DNA of 64,000 bases from NCBI RefSeq assembly GCF_019097595.1, contig NC_080718.1, forward strand, positions 16,871,657 to 16,935,656, in the 5' to 3' direction. The stretch comes from Hemibagrus wyckioides (lineage: Eukaryota > Chordata > Actinopteri > Siluriformes > Bagridae). The notes below the pieces were generated by a model. It did no database searches, had not been told where the DNA came from, and was given only the letters and a program-made list of their open reading frames with translations. Position numbers and translations under genes: made by a program. The first letter of the stretch is position 1, and the number at the start of each line of letters is the position of its first letter. Below are positions 1 to 10,839 of the stretch, in pieces.

Positions 1-230
1 GTGAACATATATATAGACGCGTCATGTGCATAGAATATTGAACAAATTGTGCATTCAGTTTATTTCTCCTTCAAAACAGTGACTTGTCCACATGGACTAT
101 GTTTCTATCATTTCTCAGGTTGTTAGTATGAACCTCTGATATCGTCAGCGAACTGGAGAGACGAGGGAATAAAACCCCACAGTCAGTGTGTTGCAGAGTG
201 TTGCTATAACACTCCCAGTACCAATGGCTT
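1..230. other. Single-copy non-coding sequence
   Basis: AT-rich sequence with no recognisable protein, RNA or repeat family. The short open frames here run into the adjacent CT tract and have no recognisable protein character. Confidence 0.5.
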
Positions 231-266
231 CTCTCTCTCTCTCTCTCTCTCTCTCCTTTTTTTTTC
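231..266. repeat. (CT)n followed by T-run
   Basis: About 25 bases of pure CT dinucleotide run directly into a T tract of about nine bases. It is an ordinary compound microsatellite; open frames crossing it read as Ser-Leu on one strand and Arg-Glu on the other. Confidence 0.95.
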
Positions 267-1365
267 TTCAAGTGCGACAGGATCCACTGGCTAGAGCATT
301 GTTCATTTGTTTCTTTCTGGAAGGTTGCTCCTGGAAGGCTGTTTTCTTGCCCGCCTTTGGACACTTTACCCACTGCTCTGTGCCAAAGTGCACTCATCTG
401 CAAAACTCTCCAAGCACCCTTTAACACATTTACCTCACTTCAGCTACCTTAAATATGTGCTTTTGAAAGAAAAGCGCCACATTTCACAAGCTATACAATT
501 ATGATTTATGTCCAAACATTTGAGAGAAAAGCGTTTCAAGGCTTTTTATAAAAACGTATGCTAGAAGCAGCAGAACATCATTTACTGCGCCGTATGCCGA
601 AGAGATATACACGATCTAGTCTGGTTTGTCTGTGCTCAGCGGTCCATCGATACCCATTTGTCCTGTTTTTTAGTGAAAAATAAAGAACTGCATAAGTTAA
701 CACACTGATACGTGCGGCCGAGTGCTGATTTACTGCACAGCTAGCTCCGAGGAGCCTGTTAGCCGTATAGAGCGGGTGTCTCCTGAATAAGATTTGAGTT
801 CAGGGTTCAAATAAAAAGGCTGGATTTCCTCTGTACTAACTTATGAAGTGTCCTGTGAGGGACCGTGGTCGGCTTCCAGAGTGTTTGGGGTTTTTGTAGG
901 ATTGCTGGGATTACAGTCATGGGTTCCCTTTTCGAAACCCAGATTTATTAGCTTTAGCTGATGGCTGGGTTTCTAATATTGTCAATAATGGAGTTAGCTT
1001 TGAGAAAAATGGTTAAGTGTGGACTTAAGAGTGATTAACAACATATTTCCAGGACAATAATTCGTTATTAAAGACACAGACGAGACTCACTTGCTGTAGT
1101 CCCAAATGCCGTATTACATGCTATGCACTTAAACTATGCACTATGTCCTCTAGTGCTTAGTGTATGAATTTTAGAAGGGTCGTATCATCTCAGATGGAAC
1201 ACTAAGGTTTTTTTACTAAGCAGAATTATAAGCCGTTTCCCAGGCAAATGACGTCCAACACACCTAATATGACTCCGGGTATTTTTACAAGGTTTTTAAA
1301 ATATATTTTAAAAGACATTTGTAAGATGTCTACCAGCTGGACTGACTGGTGATTTGTCTTTCCAG
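267..1365. other. Non-coding stretch, no gene seen
   Basis: No open frame of note, no splice-bounded exon series and no recognised repeat. There is an AATAAA near 680, but nothing upstream looks like a coding 3' end, so I do not call a polyadenylation site. Confidence 0.45.
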
Positions 1366-1508
1366 GATTTTACAATTTTGCAATCGCAGAAATGAACACA
1401 GAATCCAGCAAACTCCATGATATTCAGAGAAACTTACAATTTTTCAAGATTACAGCAGATTTTTTGCAGATTTGCAGATTTTTGCAGATCTGCTACAGCC
1501 GGACCCCT
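1366..1508 (+). repeat. Decayed interspersed repeat (family unnamed)
   Basis: The phrase ATTTTGCAATCGCAG, the repeated TTTGCAGAT steps and the closing CAGCCGGACCCC resemble, from memory, a repeat seen in many teleost genomes. The three TTTTTGCAGATTT-like steps near 1460-1490 are a local slippage repeat. No open frame is present. Family membership is recollection only. Confidence 0.35.
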
Positions 1509-1510
1509 GA

Positions 1511-1582
1511 GCTACTCCCTTAACCCTCAATTGCTAAAAATGTAAGGCGCTCTGGATAAGGGCATCTGCCCTGTAAATGTGA
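1511..1582 (+). repeat. tRNA-SINE tail fragment
   Basis: The string CCCTCAATTGCTAAAAATGTAAG followed by GGATAAGGGCATCTGCC matches, with divergence, the tail of the fuller SINE at 24895-25080 and the reverse complement of the first half of the copy at 4354-4528. Only the tail is present here. Confidence 0.6.
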
Positions 1583-1585
1583 ACA

Positions 1586-2692
1586 TGTCTATGTATGTCT
1601 GTATGTAGACATCCCTACTCCAACACTTAAACATGATCTGCTCCATTCTAAATCCCAAATATCCCTACTCTTGCTAAAGGGAAAGCTCTGCAATGTTCTG
1701 GTGAAATAAACAGTGTTCACTGCCAGTCTGGTCCATATGTATAGATTCTACAATTATGAACTATATTATTATGCAAATAGCTTCCAGTATTTTATACAAT
1801 TTTTGTCTTCAAGCATGCACTGGTGTAGCTTTTTAATTATAGCCTGTGTAAGTTAGCCACAAGGCTTTCAGTACAAAACTAAGAAAAAGCTAATGTTGCA
1901 TTACAGACATGTTGTGGATGATTGACTAATATGGGGTAAGTGGAAATTGGATACATTTCATGTTTTTTAAAAAGTAAATCACAGCAACACAAAACGAAAG
2001 GCCAAATCTTTATATCTGTGATTAAAAAGCTATGATTACAGACGAAGGTAAATCCTGTTTGTGTTGAAATCCTGCACTTTTAAAGGAGACGTGGTGTGTG
2101 AGTGGAAAGTTGTGTTTGTTGTTTTGTCCAGCCACAGCAGGATGACATGTTTACCTGTTGTGTAACGCCTCCCTGCGGCCTGCCTCTCAAATGCAGAGTG
2201 TCATGCCATGAAATCCAACAAAGCCCAATTCATCATGACGGGTGTGAAACAGGCTTGACCCTCGACCTCTGACCCCTGGCTTTCTGATTGGAGGGAGGCA
2301 GAGGCCCTGCAGTGCCCCGGGCTACTGCAAACCACAAGCCACCCCCTCCACACACACACACTGCCGTGAAATCGATAACGCTATATCTTTGCTCGAGACC
2401 TGCGCACTGACCCTGATTGCTGCTCTCACGCCAAAGCGCAATTGGTCTGAACAGTGGGGCCTGGGAATAAAACAAGCCAGGGCTGACGTGAAACAGCTCC
2501 CTTGAATCATGCTCTGAGAGAGCCACTCACCTTGGCTCGGGTTATAATTATACATCACATGAAAGGACAAATGCCTTTTATTATTGATCATCGGCAGCGA
2601 GGTTGCACGGCACTCTTGTGCACTGGGCCTGTAAATAAGCAATAGTGACTGCTCTGGCTCCGTCCAAATCCTACAGCCTGGGTGCATGCTGT
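1586..2692. other. Non-coding stretch with a CNE-like portion (about 2050-2550)
   Basis: The first part is AT-rich and featureless. From about 2050 the sequence becomes balanced and complex, with a triple nuclear-receptor-like half-site array at 2256-2275. Minus-strand open frames up to 156 codons cross it but include a CA tract and poly-Phe, and match nothing I recognise. Regulatory function is a guess. Confidence 0.35.
2256..2275 (-). promoter_or_regulatory. Three nuclear-receptor-like half-sites at 1-nt spacing
   Basis: TGACCC (2256-2261), CGACCT (2263-2268) and TGACCC (2270-2275) are each separated by one base, giving two overlapping DR1 arrangements on the minus strand, the middle half-site carrying one mismatch. 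DR1 is the known binding arrangement for RXR heterodimers, HNF4 and COUP-TF. Occupancy is not shown by the sequence. Confidence 0.35.
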
Positions 2693-2755
2693 AAAAAAAA
2701 AAAAAAAAAAGGGTGTGTGTGAGAGTGTGTGTGTTTGTGTTGGGTGTGTGTGTAA
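2693..2755. repeat. Poly(A) plus imperfect (TG)n
   Basis: An 18-base A run is followed by a TG-rich tract interrupted by GAG, TTT and TTGG. Together with neighbouring A-runs it may mark an old retroelement end, but no upstream element is recognisable. Confidence 0.85.
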
Positions 2756-3013
2756 GTAAATTGCAGGGTAAACGGAGCACACACTGTGCCACCAGCTGTA
2801 TTGCTCATAAAGGTGAAAGATTATGCAGAGGTGACTTCACTTCATCCTTTTCTTACTCATGTCACCTCTTTTCTAGTTTTCAACCTTCTCAACCTTATTT
2901 ACCAACACCAACGAATAAAATAAAATGCCAGGATTGTAAAAAAAAAAAAAATAATATAAATAAATTGAAATGAAAGTCTAATATTAAATCCTGAACTAGA
3001 TTTTTTTTCTATT
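2756..3013. other. Non-coding, A-rich
   Basis: Contains a second A run at 2938-2951 and a T run at 3001-3008. No gene is visible. Confidence 0.5.
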
Positions 3014-3083
3014 CCGTAAAGCTGCTTAGAGACGATGTCCATTGCTCTAAAAAGCGCTATACAAATAAAATAGAATTGAAATG
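3014..3083 (+). repeat. 3' tail of a dispersed teleost repeat
   Basis: The motif GTAAAGCTGCTTAGAGACGA, then a TGTCCATTGCTC block and an AAGCGCTATACAAATAAA block ending in a GAATTGAAATG tail, is a widespread fish repeat end. The reverse complement of the same tail occurs at 15326-15470, 25099-25300 and 49711-49780. Confidence 0.65.
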
Positions 3084-4353
3084 CATTTTAGATACGGTAT
3101 TAACACAATAGTTTTATATATTTAGTCAGGAACACAGTTCCTCTTTTCAATGTGCAGCATAATACAGTTCTTTAAGGAATTCATGATTTTGTTTTTTCGA
3201 CACAAAATCAAGCAAAGAGTGCGATTTTTAAGATTCGGGAGATTTGGGCCGAGACTGGAAGTTGTGGTGTGATGTCATCGCATTCAGACACATCTCTCTT
3301 CTGTTCACGGGTGTCGAACACGAGTGCAGCTATCAGAGAAAGTCTTTACATCACATGAGTCTTCACTGGTAGGAAAAAGAAAAAAAAAAGAAGAATTCTA
3401 TCTTCACAATTTTGCCAGTTCATGTAGTTTTTTTAAAGAAAGAATCTGCAGAAATATCAAGCATTTTTGGCTGCAAAAGAATTTTTTATGTGTAGTTTAT
3501 GCTTGATATGTGTTGATTAGACAAGAAATCTCACAACAGGGTTTAGAAGCCTGGTAGAAGCTCCAACCATCAATCATATACAGGACCCACTTCTAAAGTG
3601 TAGAATTTTGTAATTAGTTCCAAAATAGGTCAACAAGATATCCATCTACAATCAAACAATTTACTTTTTTCCTGTGTCATTGGTGATTTTACTCACTTGA
3701 GGCAGGTTGTATTGCAATTTGTACATCCTGGCTGCAGGATTAGCGCTGAACTCAGTGATGTTCTGGACACTCATTCCACAAGCTTCATCAAATTTAACTC
3801 GTGTTCAGAAGTTTTCATTTATTAGCCTTGTTTACCATCATGTTAGGATTTGTGTTGTCAGTTCAGGAACAGAAACCTATAGTGCCTTTTGTGTCAGGGC
3901 ATGCAGATGATTGGTGTGTGTTTATTACTGGCTATGTGTGTGCTAGAAATGATGACCTAATCTGATTTGAGTTTTTTTTATAGTGTAGTAGTATTGTAGA
4001 TGTGGTAAAAATATCATATGATAAATATTTCATATCTGGTTAAAAGATATCTCGTCAGGAGAGGTGAGAGAAAATAAATTTCACATCTACAAAAATAATT
4101 TTTTTTTTAACTGGAAAAACGTGGACAATTACATATGAACGATATATGAATTTTCTTGAGTCAGTCTTTGTTAAATCTGTATTGTTGACAGCATCTCTGA
4201 ACCGCGTATGCCGATGTAACGTATCACAGTCGAGTTAAATTCTTCCAGCGATTGGTCAGAAAGTGTTGCTTCAGTTTCTCGAACAGTATTAATACGAGTT
4301 ATTTATTTATTCAGAAAAACACCAACTAGAAATATATAAAAAGTATGTGTAAT
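3084..4353. other. Non-coding stretch, no gene seen
   Basis: AT-rich, with A and T homopolymers. An open frame of 67 codons at 3707-3910 has no recognisable protein signature. Confidence 0.45.
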
Positions 4354-4528
4354 ATTTACATTTCTGGCATTTGGCAGACGTCCTTATCCAGAGCGACTTA
4401 CGATTTAACTCATTTTATACAACAGAGGGTTAAGGGCCTTGCTTAGGGGCCCAGCAGTGGTAGCCCTGGGATTTGAACTCATGACCTTCCAATCAGTAGT
4501 CCACCGCCTTAACCACTAAGCCATCACA
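4354..4528 (-). repeat. tRNA-derived SINE-like element (minus)
   Basis: Begins TTTGGCAGACGTCCTTATCC, continues AGAGCGACTTAC, and ends with a block whose reverse complement reads TTAGTGGTTAAGGCGG (tRNA A-box-like) followed by a B-box-like GAGTTCAAATCCC. It is the reverse-orientation counterpart of the copy at 24895-25080. No coding capacity; length is near complete for the pair. Confidence 0.7.
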
Positions 4529-4955
4529 TCCACCATATCTTCTTTACTACACAAAATCAGCAATTGCTAACCTGCTGTGGAGTTCCATTTGCAATGTCAT
4601 GGAAAATCAGCACGCTGTTGATTGTTTTCCATGTACAGCATGTCCTGATCATGGTTTATTCCTTATATCACAAACAGAGCTTCATTAGTTTCTAGGTTAA
4701 TTTGTATTTTTAATCTAAACATTATTTTACTGTAACTGACATTATTAGTATTCACATTTAGTCAATAACGGTTACGATATAAGAGTGTTTGCAACAATGT
4801 GTCCTTGTGCTGAGAAATATTAAATATTATTAATATTACTGGTGTTTTCCAATGGAGTTACTTTTAGCATCTGTTATTGACTGATTTTACTGCTTGTTCA
4901 CAAACGATCAGTTATATTTTTTAATGATCTTGCAGATGCACATGTCTAAATTATA
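4529..4955. other. Non-coding stretch
   Basis: AT-rich; no gene or recognised repeat. Confidence 0.45.
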
Positions 4956-5250
4956 CATCCATCCATCGATCCATCCATTCTCTACACCGCTTATCTCACT
5001 GGGTGGCGGGGAACCTGGAGTCTGTCCTAGGAAACTCGGGGCACAAGGTAGGGTTCACCCCAGACAGAATGCCAGTGTATCACAGGGCACAATCTCACAC
5101 ACACACATTCGGGCTCTACAGACAATTTAGAGATACAAATCAGCCCACAAGGAATGTCTTTGTATTAGGAAGGAAACCGGAGCACCCGGAGAAAACACCA
5201 GAGGGCACGGGATATAAACATTTAAACTCCACACGCATGACGGAGGCAGT
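4956..5250 (+). repeat. CATCC-headed interspersed repeat, copy 1 (plus)
   Basis: Starts with (CATC)n, then CACCGCTTATCTCACTGGG, GGAACCTGGAGTCTGTCC, GGGCACAAGG and CACAGGGCACAAT before a CA tract and a GGAAACCGGAGCACCC block. The same ordered blocks occur at 15844-16200 and, reversed, at 24355-24660 and 59020-59450. An open frame of 133 codons runs through it but is explained by the repeat. Confidence 0.75.
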
Positions 5251-7982
5251 GTGTTCCATTGTCCAAAATATGTCTGAAATATGTCTACAGCAAATTAATA
5301 CATCCATCTGCTCAAATCCAATTTTGTTTAGAAATCTGTTTTCTGTGATGCAATACAAAAAACCTTCAAGCAGATTTGGCGTGGCTTTAGTGCATTACAA
5401 ATAGGGATGAGAGTGAAGGCATGGGTTGTTAAGGTCTTATTAGGTTACACAAAACTCCAAATTCTGCCCACATGGAATGAAGTCAAACCTCCTTCATTTC
5501 CCCATTTCCTTACAGTTTCATTCGGGATCTGATGTTGTGAGAATCTTTTGGTTTCCAAACGGAGATGGACAAGATAAATAGTTAACAGTCCCTCCTTTGA
5601 TTGCGTTTAGTAGCGACTGAAATCTCACATAAAGAAGCGCTTTCATAAGGCCAAGAGGCCGTTAGTTCCACAGAGGCGCGAGCTAAGCTGCTTGGCTTTG
5701 ATCCTGAAACCACATCCAAGGCCAGTAAACTGCGTGCTTTGTTACCCTGTCGCAACAGCTCTATAAAAAAAGGCCCACACAGCGCCTCCTATCTCCCTCC
5801 CGCCTTCCTCTGCCAGCGTGCTTTTGCATTCGTTGTACTTATCACTGAACGGCAGAACCTGAGTTCAGTTTGGTTACGCATGAAAGTGAAATTTAACTCC
5901 CCGGCTTGTCACGTATCAAAAATGTTTGCTAGCAATTGTTTAAAAAAATCATTTTACTATGAAGTAGGCTGCTTTCAGCTGAGCCATGGCGAGATGGATT
6001 GCTTTCTCGAGTTTTTGACAGGTGTAATTGTTAAGGCATCATCTGTTCTTGTTTGCACAAAATACATTTTAGCCAACTGTAGGACTTGCCTGCTAATCTT
6101 TCTCCCATCATTCCTTTCTTTGCTTGCCACTAGACAAATCCCCTGTTATTTGACCAGATGGTGGAAAATCCATTCTCATGATAAGTTGCTTCTAGTTTGC
6201 ATTTAGATTACCTGCAAAAATGGAACAATTTACTACCCTGCCTCTAACCATAACTTGCCTTTTTTCTTAGTATAGATTTGACTGACTTGTTACAAATTAT
6301 ATAAATCTTGATGAGTGTGTTAAAATGGGAGGTAAGGCCAGCAGGAAGCAGGAAGAACACCAGAAGCCCCTGTTGTGTGTTTCTGCTTCTCCATTCCACC
6401 ACGAAGAGCTTTTCCAATGTAGCTTGCTTTGCCTGGTGCACTCCTCCAGCGTTCTCTCACAGTAGAGGAAAGAAGTTGAAACAGTTTCCAGACGAATCTC
6501 TACTAACTAGCGGACCTCCTGTACTTCTGACACCACCGCCATGTATCACGCTGCTTGCGATGCTGATGTTCTGTCATGGTCATGCTCAGGCTGTGAACAT
6601 AATTAATAATCTACAAAAGATGATTGGCAACTAAATCTAAACGAAATAAATCACCGTTTGGAAATGCAGAAGAGTGCGTCGGAGAAGAGTTAAGCACGCT
6701 TTTAGCTACGCCGGCTACGCAAGAGACTGCGGCCCAGCTGCCATCCTGCCTCCAGATACCCATGGAAGGTGTATTATGGATAAATTATCTGTCACCTTTC
6801 TCAGTCTTCCTGTGCGGTGATGAGCTCTAATTTGCATAATCCTTTTAAGGAGTCAAATTATACTGTCATGTAGCAGATTTAACATGCTAGCCAGGATTCC
6901 ATTGCTCTGCCGCTAATTAGCATGTCCATTGTGGTGCGTTTAAATTTACTGCTCGCTTCCTCGCCACAGACAGTTGAATACACCTGTCCATTTCCTGACC
7001 CAGAGTACAATTTGCCTGTCATAATGAGCGGCTATTTTCATATTCTTTCCCTTTTTCTTCACTTAAGACATCTTAGATCAATCAGAACAGAGGGCGAGCG
7101 ATACAAAAAGAAGAAGAAGGATCCTGAGAAGTGATTAAATGTTGAAGCAAGGATTTTTGTAGCAATTTTGAGACTTCAATAGTTAAGCCTTCCTCTCCGC
7201 CAATGGATCTGTCTGTGCCACCTTAATCCGCCGAGCTTGTAACGACATATTTAACAAAAGAATGACAAAAAGATGAATGAATGATGATCGAATGTGTGTA
7301 TGAGTCACATCTTACGTTACACAAAAAAGGACAGGAACGAATAATCCAAACGAGCTGTTGATACAGTGTGTAAGCTTCATCCCTCCCCCCCCAAGCTGAA
7401 GACGAAAGCTGGAGCTGATGCAGCCGATCGACACGCACCGGCCAGAACAGCGTCCACCTCCTTCATCTTTCCTGCTGTCTTCTCACCTAATAACAGGATG
7501 CACGCTCACCTATCAAGCCTCTTGTTTTCCCCCCCGAAAACCTCCAAACCAACAGGAAATTAAAGTCGCACCCAGTGGCAGCCACTTGGACTTTTCATTT
7601 CCAACCAACATTTTTATTGATATCTCTAATGAAAATCAGAGGGGTCAGCGTGATAAAGCCGTGGTGAGAGACCTCTCCAGGCAAACATCTTCTAATCATC
7701 CCATTTTTAAAGTTTGGGAAGGTTTGCTGCTGATTCTGTATTTGCTCAACATAAGTGGCATGGCGTGACTCTAGATCTCCATCTTCAATCAAGAGCAAAC
7801 TGGCAGTTCGACCCAACGTACAGATTGGAGGACGGACGGAACGAAATTTTAATACTTTCAGACTAATTGCGCTTTGAATCCCATTACTTTAATTTGAGCC
7901 TGATGAAAAAATGTAGAAGGCGCTGGCCGGAGCGCCTGCGTTATTAACCGCTTGTCCGGCACGCTCTCTTTTCAGCCTTGTC

Positions 7983-7985
<3 letters not shown>
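5251..7985. other. Non-coding stretch with CNE-like segments
   Basis: No gene seen. An open frame of 155 codons (5739-6206) lacks recognisable domains. The parts around 5590-5800 and 6820-7120 are complex and non-repetitive; the latter includes an octamer-like ATTTGCAT at 6831-6838 and CTAATTAGC near 6914. These could be regulatory elements, which alignment to other fish would test. Confidence 0.35.
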
Positions 7986-8018
<33 letters not shown>

Positions 8019-8078
8019 CTCACAGATTCATTTGCTCAGTGTTTTATTGTGACATTCAGCGAAGGTCACAGACTCTTT

Positions 8079-8118
<40 letters not shown>
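7986..8118. repeat. Two (CT)n tracts
   Basis: Pure CT tracts at about 7986-8014 and 8085-8116 flank about 70 bases of ordinary sequence. Open frames here are low-complexity shadows on both strands. Confidence 0.9.
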
Positions 8119-8121
<3 letters not shown>

Positions 8122-9276
8122 GTGGTGCCTGGTGTTCAGCAGGGCCTTCAGCCAAACCAGCCATCACTGCATGATCCAGACTGCATGTTTTGTACGCCAT
8201 CCAAGCAAGAACGGCACTGCTGACAAATGCTGTAATGATTCTGGCCCTGGCATCAGTCTCGCCACCTGACTGAGAGATTCTGCACCCATTTGTTCTCAAG
8301 CACTCACTCTCACAGAGCATCGTTTTCACACCGAAGTCACTCTTCTCGGCGCAAAATCCGCGGTTGGGGTTTTCCCTGCATGTCCTGATGAGTATTGATT
8401 ATTTTGGTTATATATTACCTCTGACCTCAGATTTGATTTATTTGTGTATTTTACAAAGCACTATACCCAAAAATCTATTGTCTGAAGAGTCTCAATCCAT
8501 AAATAGTTGGCGTCTGTCCGTCTCCGGCTTGTAAGATTAACAAGCGGTCCATAGATCGAGTGATTCCCTCCCTGATTAAGCTGTTTTTAGTTTTCCACTA
8601 CATCTTGGTGTCTTGGCCACCTCATAAGCCTTCTACCCATGGGAGCACCCACGCTGGCACAGATGCCATCACCTCCTCACACTGATTCCAGCTGAGCGAC
8701 TGCTGTTAGCCTAACGCCTGCCCCGTCTGCCGCGGCGCCTGGCCTGCCTTTCTCTGTCTGCACGCCAGAGCTAACCACAGCCAGCAAATCATTACACAGG
8801 GAGACCAGCCAAAGTTTTAAATACCAGAAAATAACACCATTTACCACATGCAGGGCAATTATTTCTGTGAAAAATTACCCAGGGGTTTTTATTTGTGATA
8901 ACTACCCCCCCCCCCCTCACCGAATAAACCCCACCCCCAACCCCCTCCGGCCCCCTCCTTTCTTACCGGAGAAAGACTTCGCGCAGCCGTCTCTTTCAGG
9001 TCTGCACGAAACCCCTCATTAATATTTATGGCCTGCTTTGCAAAGAAACAGTGATAAGCGCTGGTTGAATATTAAGTTTGACTTTATTTAAAAACATATT
9101 AAAAATCTTCACTAAATTAAAGAAAGAAGGGAGAGGAAAAACCTTGAAAGAAAGGTAAAGAAAAGTAGCAGCCCCTTTGTGAGCGTGTTAAATAGCTCAT
9201 TTTGGAGGAAGCACATGGCCACTCGCCGAGTCCGGCAGAAATAGACACTTCTCAGTGATTTAGCAAGCGCACAGGC
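8119..9276. other. Non-coding stretch with CNE-like and C-rich segments
   Basis: No gene seen. Complex sequence around 8620-8830 and 8960-9080 looks like possible regulatory DNA. A DR1-like TTACCT-C-TGACCT lies at 8415-8427. A C-rich block at 8905-8955 is listed separately. Confidence 0.35.
8905..8955 (-). other. Potential G-quadruplex on the minus strand
   Basis: A 12-base C run at 8905-8916 is followed by C tracts at 8929-8932, 8934-8938, 8941-8945 and 8951-8955 with loops of 1, 2 and 5 bases. On the minus strand this is a canonical four-tract G-quadruplex motif with short loops. Confidence 0.6.
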
Positions 9277-9296
9277 TTTTTTTTTTTTTTTTTTTT
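9277..9296. repeat. Poly(T) tract
   Basis: A run of 20 T residues. Confidence 0.95.
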
Positions 9297-9588
9297 GGAA
9301 AAGCGTTGGAAAATGCAGAGGTCTCTGGTGGCTCTGTGGCCTTCCTGTCACTTCATGGCTAAGTCAACTTCTCTGTTCAGGTACAGCAGGAGAGCCTTGA
9401 ATTGTCTGAGTGCAAGCTGACAGGCTCGACTCTATTTGGACCATAAATATGAATTAGTGTCTTCATATATAGTGTCTCAGTGTGAGAGGGAATGGAGAGC
9501 TGGAATGGCCTGCAGAGTGAGAGATCTGCCTGGAGTCTGAAGAACAGAAACCGTTCTGTACGGAATATGATAAAACTGTGACTTATTA
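9297..9588. other. Non-coding sequence
   Basis: No gene or repeat recognised. Confidence 0.4.
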
Positions 9589-9846
9589 TATATACGGTGG
9601 ATGTAAAAACTCTGTACACCACAGGTGTTTTAACAAAGCAGCAGTTAGGGGGTGTGCACATGCATGAAACCAGGTTACAGCAAGTGTTTCTATTTCTTTT
9701 TTCTTTTGCCTAAAATCTTTCTGTTTGTATCGAATTTTGTTGCTTGCTGTATCACATTAAAGGTGAACAAAGAACTGGCATGATGAATCATTTTTAGGTT
9801 TCATTTTCTACATTGCAAAAAAGTGTTCTAACAGGGGTGTGTTAGA
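9589..9846. mobile_element. Decayed MITE-like element with inverted ends
   Basis: Opens with TATATACGGTGGATGTAAAA and a block TACACCACAGGTGTTTTAAC; the right end TTCTAACAGGGGTGTGTTAG is its imperfect inverted complement. The interior phrase CACATTAAAGGTGAACAAAG and the ends resemble, from memory, a non-autonomous DNA element common in fish. There is no transposase frame. Ends are approximate. Confidence 0.5.
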
Positions 9847-9919
9847 AATGAGAATTGAAATCAACCTCAAATCAGCTTTTCTGTAACCCGGCTTCAAGAC
9901 GAGCAACAGTTGCAATTTG

Positions 9920-10050
9920 TCATGTGTTAATGCATGAATTGTCACACGTTAGAACTGTTGATAGTTAAATGTAATGTTGTGGAACGTCCTCGAGATAAGC
10001 TGCTTCCTGTTCTCATCGATGTTATTGCTGCTATTGACAGCTGTTCCCTC
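9920..10050 (+). repeat. GTGGAACGTCC-family element fragment, copy 1
   Basis: Carries TAATGTTGTGGAACGTCC at 9972-9989 followed by GAGATAAGCTGCTTCCTGTT. The same core and follow-on occur at 29811-29850 next to the giant satellite and, more diverged, at 44755-44860. Low divergence from the 29.8-kb copy shows they belong to one family. No coding frame. Confidence 0.65.
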
Positions 10051-10075
10051 TCCAGAGAATCTTTTATTTATGTAT

Positions 10076-10101
10076 TTATTCATTCATTCATTCATTCATC
10101 T
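10076..10101. repeat. (TTCA)n microsatellite
   Basis: About six TTCA repeats after TTTATTTATG. Confidence 0.9.
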
Positions 10102-10396
10102 TTTTTTCTTATTTTTTACATCCTGTTTTTGAAGACATAGCTTCTTGCCTTCAAGCTTCAATATTATTTTAGCAGTAACATATAAACACATTACTGTTGA
10201 AATGTCATTGTGCACAGATCATCACAAAATTCAACACCAAAGCTTAACTAAATATGATCAGCAATTTGTTTGCCATCATAGAAACAAGATGTATTAAGAG
10301 TAAGCAGTGGAAACATCACGTCCTGCCTCTGGAGAAATCCGTGTCCTGTGTATTTCGGTGTTTCCTCAAACACAATCACTTGAACTTACTAATAAT
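10102..10396. other. Non-coding sequence
   Basis: AT-rich; no gene or recognised repeat. Confidence 0.4.
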
Positions 10397-10839
10397 TACA
10401 CCAATCAGGCATAACATTATGACCACCTGCCTGATATTGTGTTGGTCCCCCTTTTTGCTGCCAAACCAACCCTGACCCGTCATGCACTGTGTAACCTGAC
10501 ACCTTTCTATCAGAAACAGCAATTAACTTCTTCAGCAATTTGAGCAACAGTAGCTTGTTTTGATAGATACTGACCACTGCAGACCGGGAACACCCCACAA
10601 GAGCTGCAGTTTTGGAGATGCTCTGATTGTCGTCTAGCCATAACAATCTGGCCCTTGTTAAACTCACTCAAATCCTTACTCTTGCCCATTGTTCTTACTT
10701 CTAACACATCACCTTTGAGGACAAAATGTTCACTTGCTGCCTAATATATCCCACCCACTAACAGGTGCCATGATGAGCAGATAATCAGTGTTATTCACTT
10801 CACCCGTCAGTGATCATAATGTTATGGCTGATCGGTGTA
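10397..10839 (-). mobile_element. Internally deleted Tc1-like transposon
   Basis: The left end ACACCAATCAGGCATAACAT and right end ATGTTATGGCTGATCGGTGT are inverted repeats, with TA at both outer edges (10397-10398 and 10838-10839), the target duplication expected for Tc1/mariner. Between the TAs the element is 439 bases, against about 1.6 kb for intact relatives. The minus strand retains the start of a transposase and its last codons; the catalytic core is missing. Confidence 0.85.
10440..10707 (-). pseudogene. Tc1 transposase remnant
   Basis: The minus-strand ATG at 10707 starts MGKSKDLSEFNKGQIVMARR, the N terminus of a Tc1-type DNA-binding domain. The frame then shifts, and SISKTAALVGCSRSAVVSIY, the helix-turn-helix part, is read in another frame. 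After a junction the remaining text, ATVAQIAEEVN and SDRKVSGYTVH, leads straight to the C-terminal WQQKGGPTQ. The DDE catalytic domain is absent, so it cannot transpose itself. Confidence 0.85.

Noticed and set aside
660..700. Polyadenylation signal AATAAA as a gene end
   Set aside because: Isolated hexamer in AT-rich DNA with no coding sequence upstream.
2322..2792. Minus-strand open frame of 156 codons
   Set aside because: Contains a poly-Phe run from the A tract and a Thr-His stretch from the TG tract; no domain, no conserved-looking codon pattern.
5739..6206. Open frame of 155 codons
   Set aside because: No recognised domain and ordinary residue mix for random AT-rich translation. A transcript or cross-species codon test would be needed to revive it.
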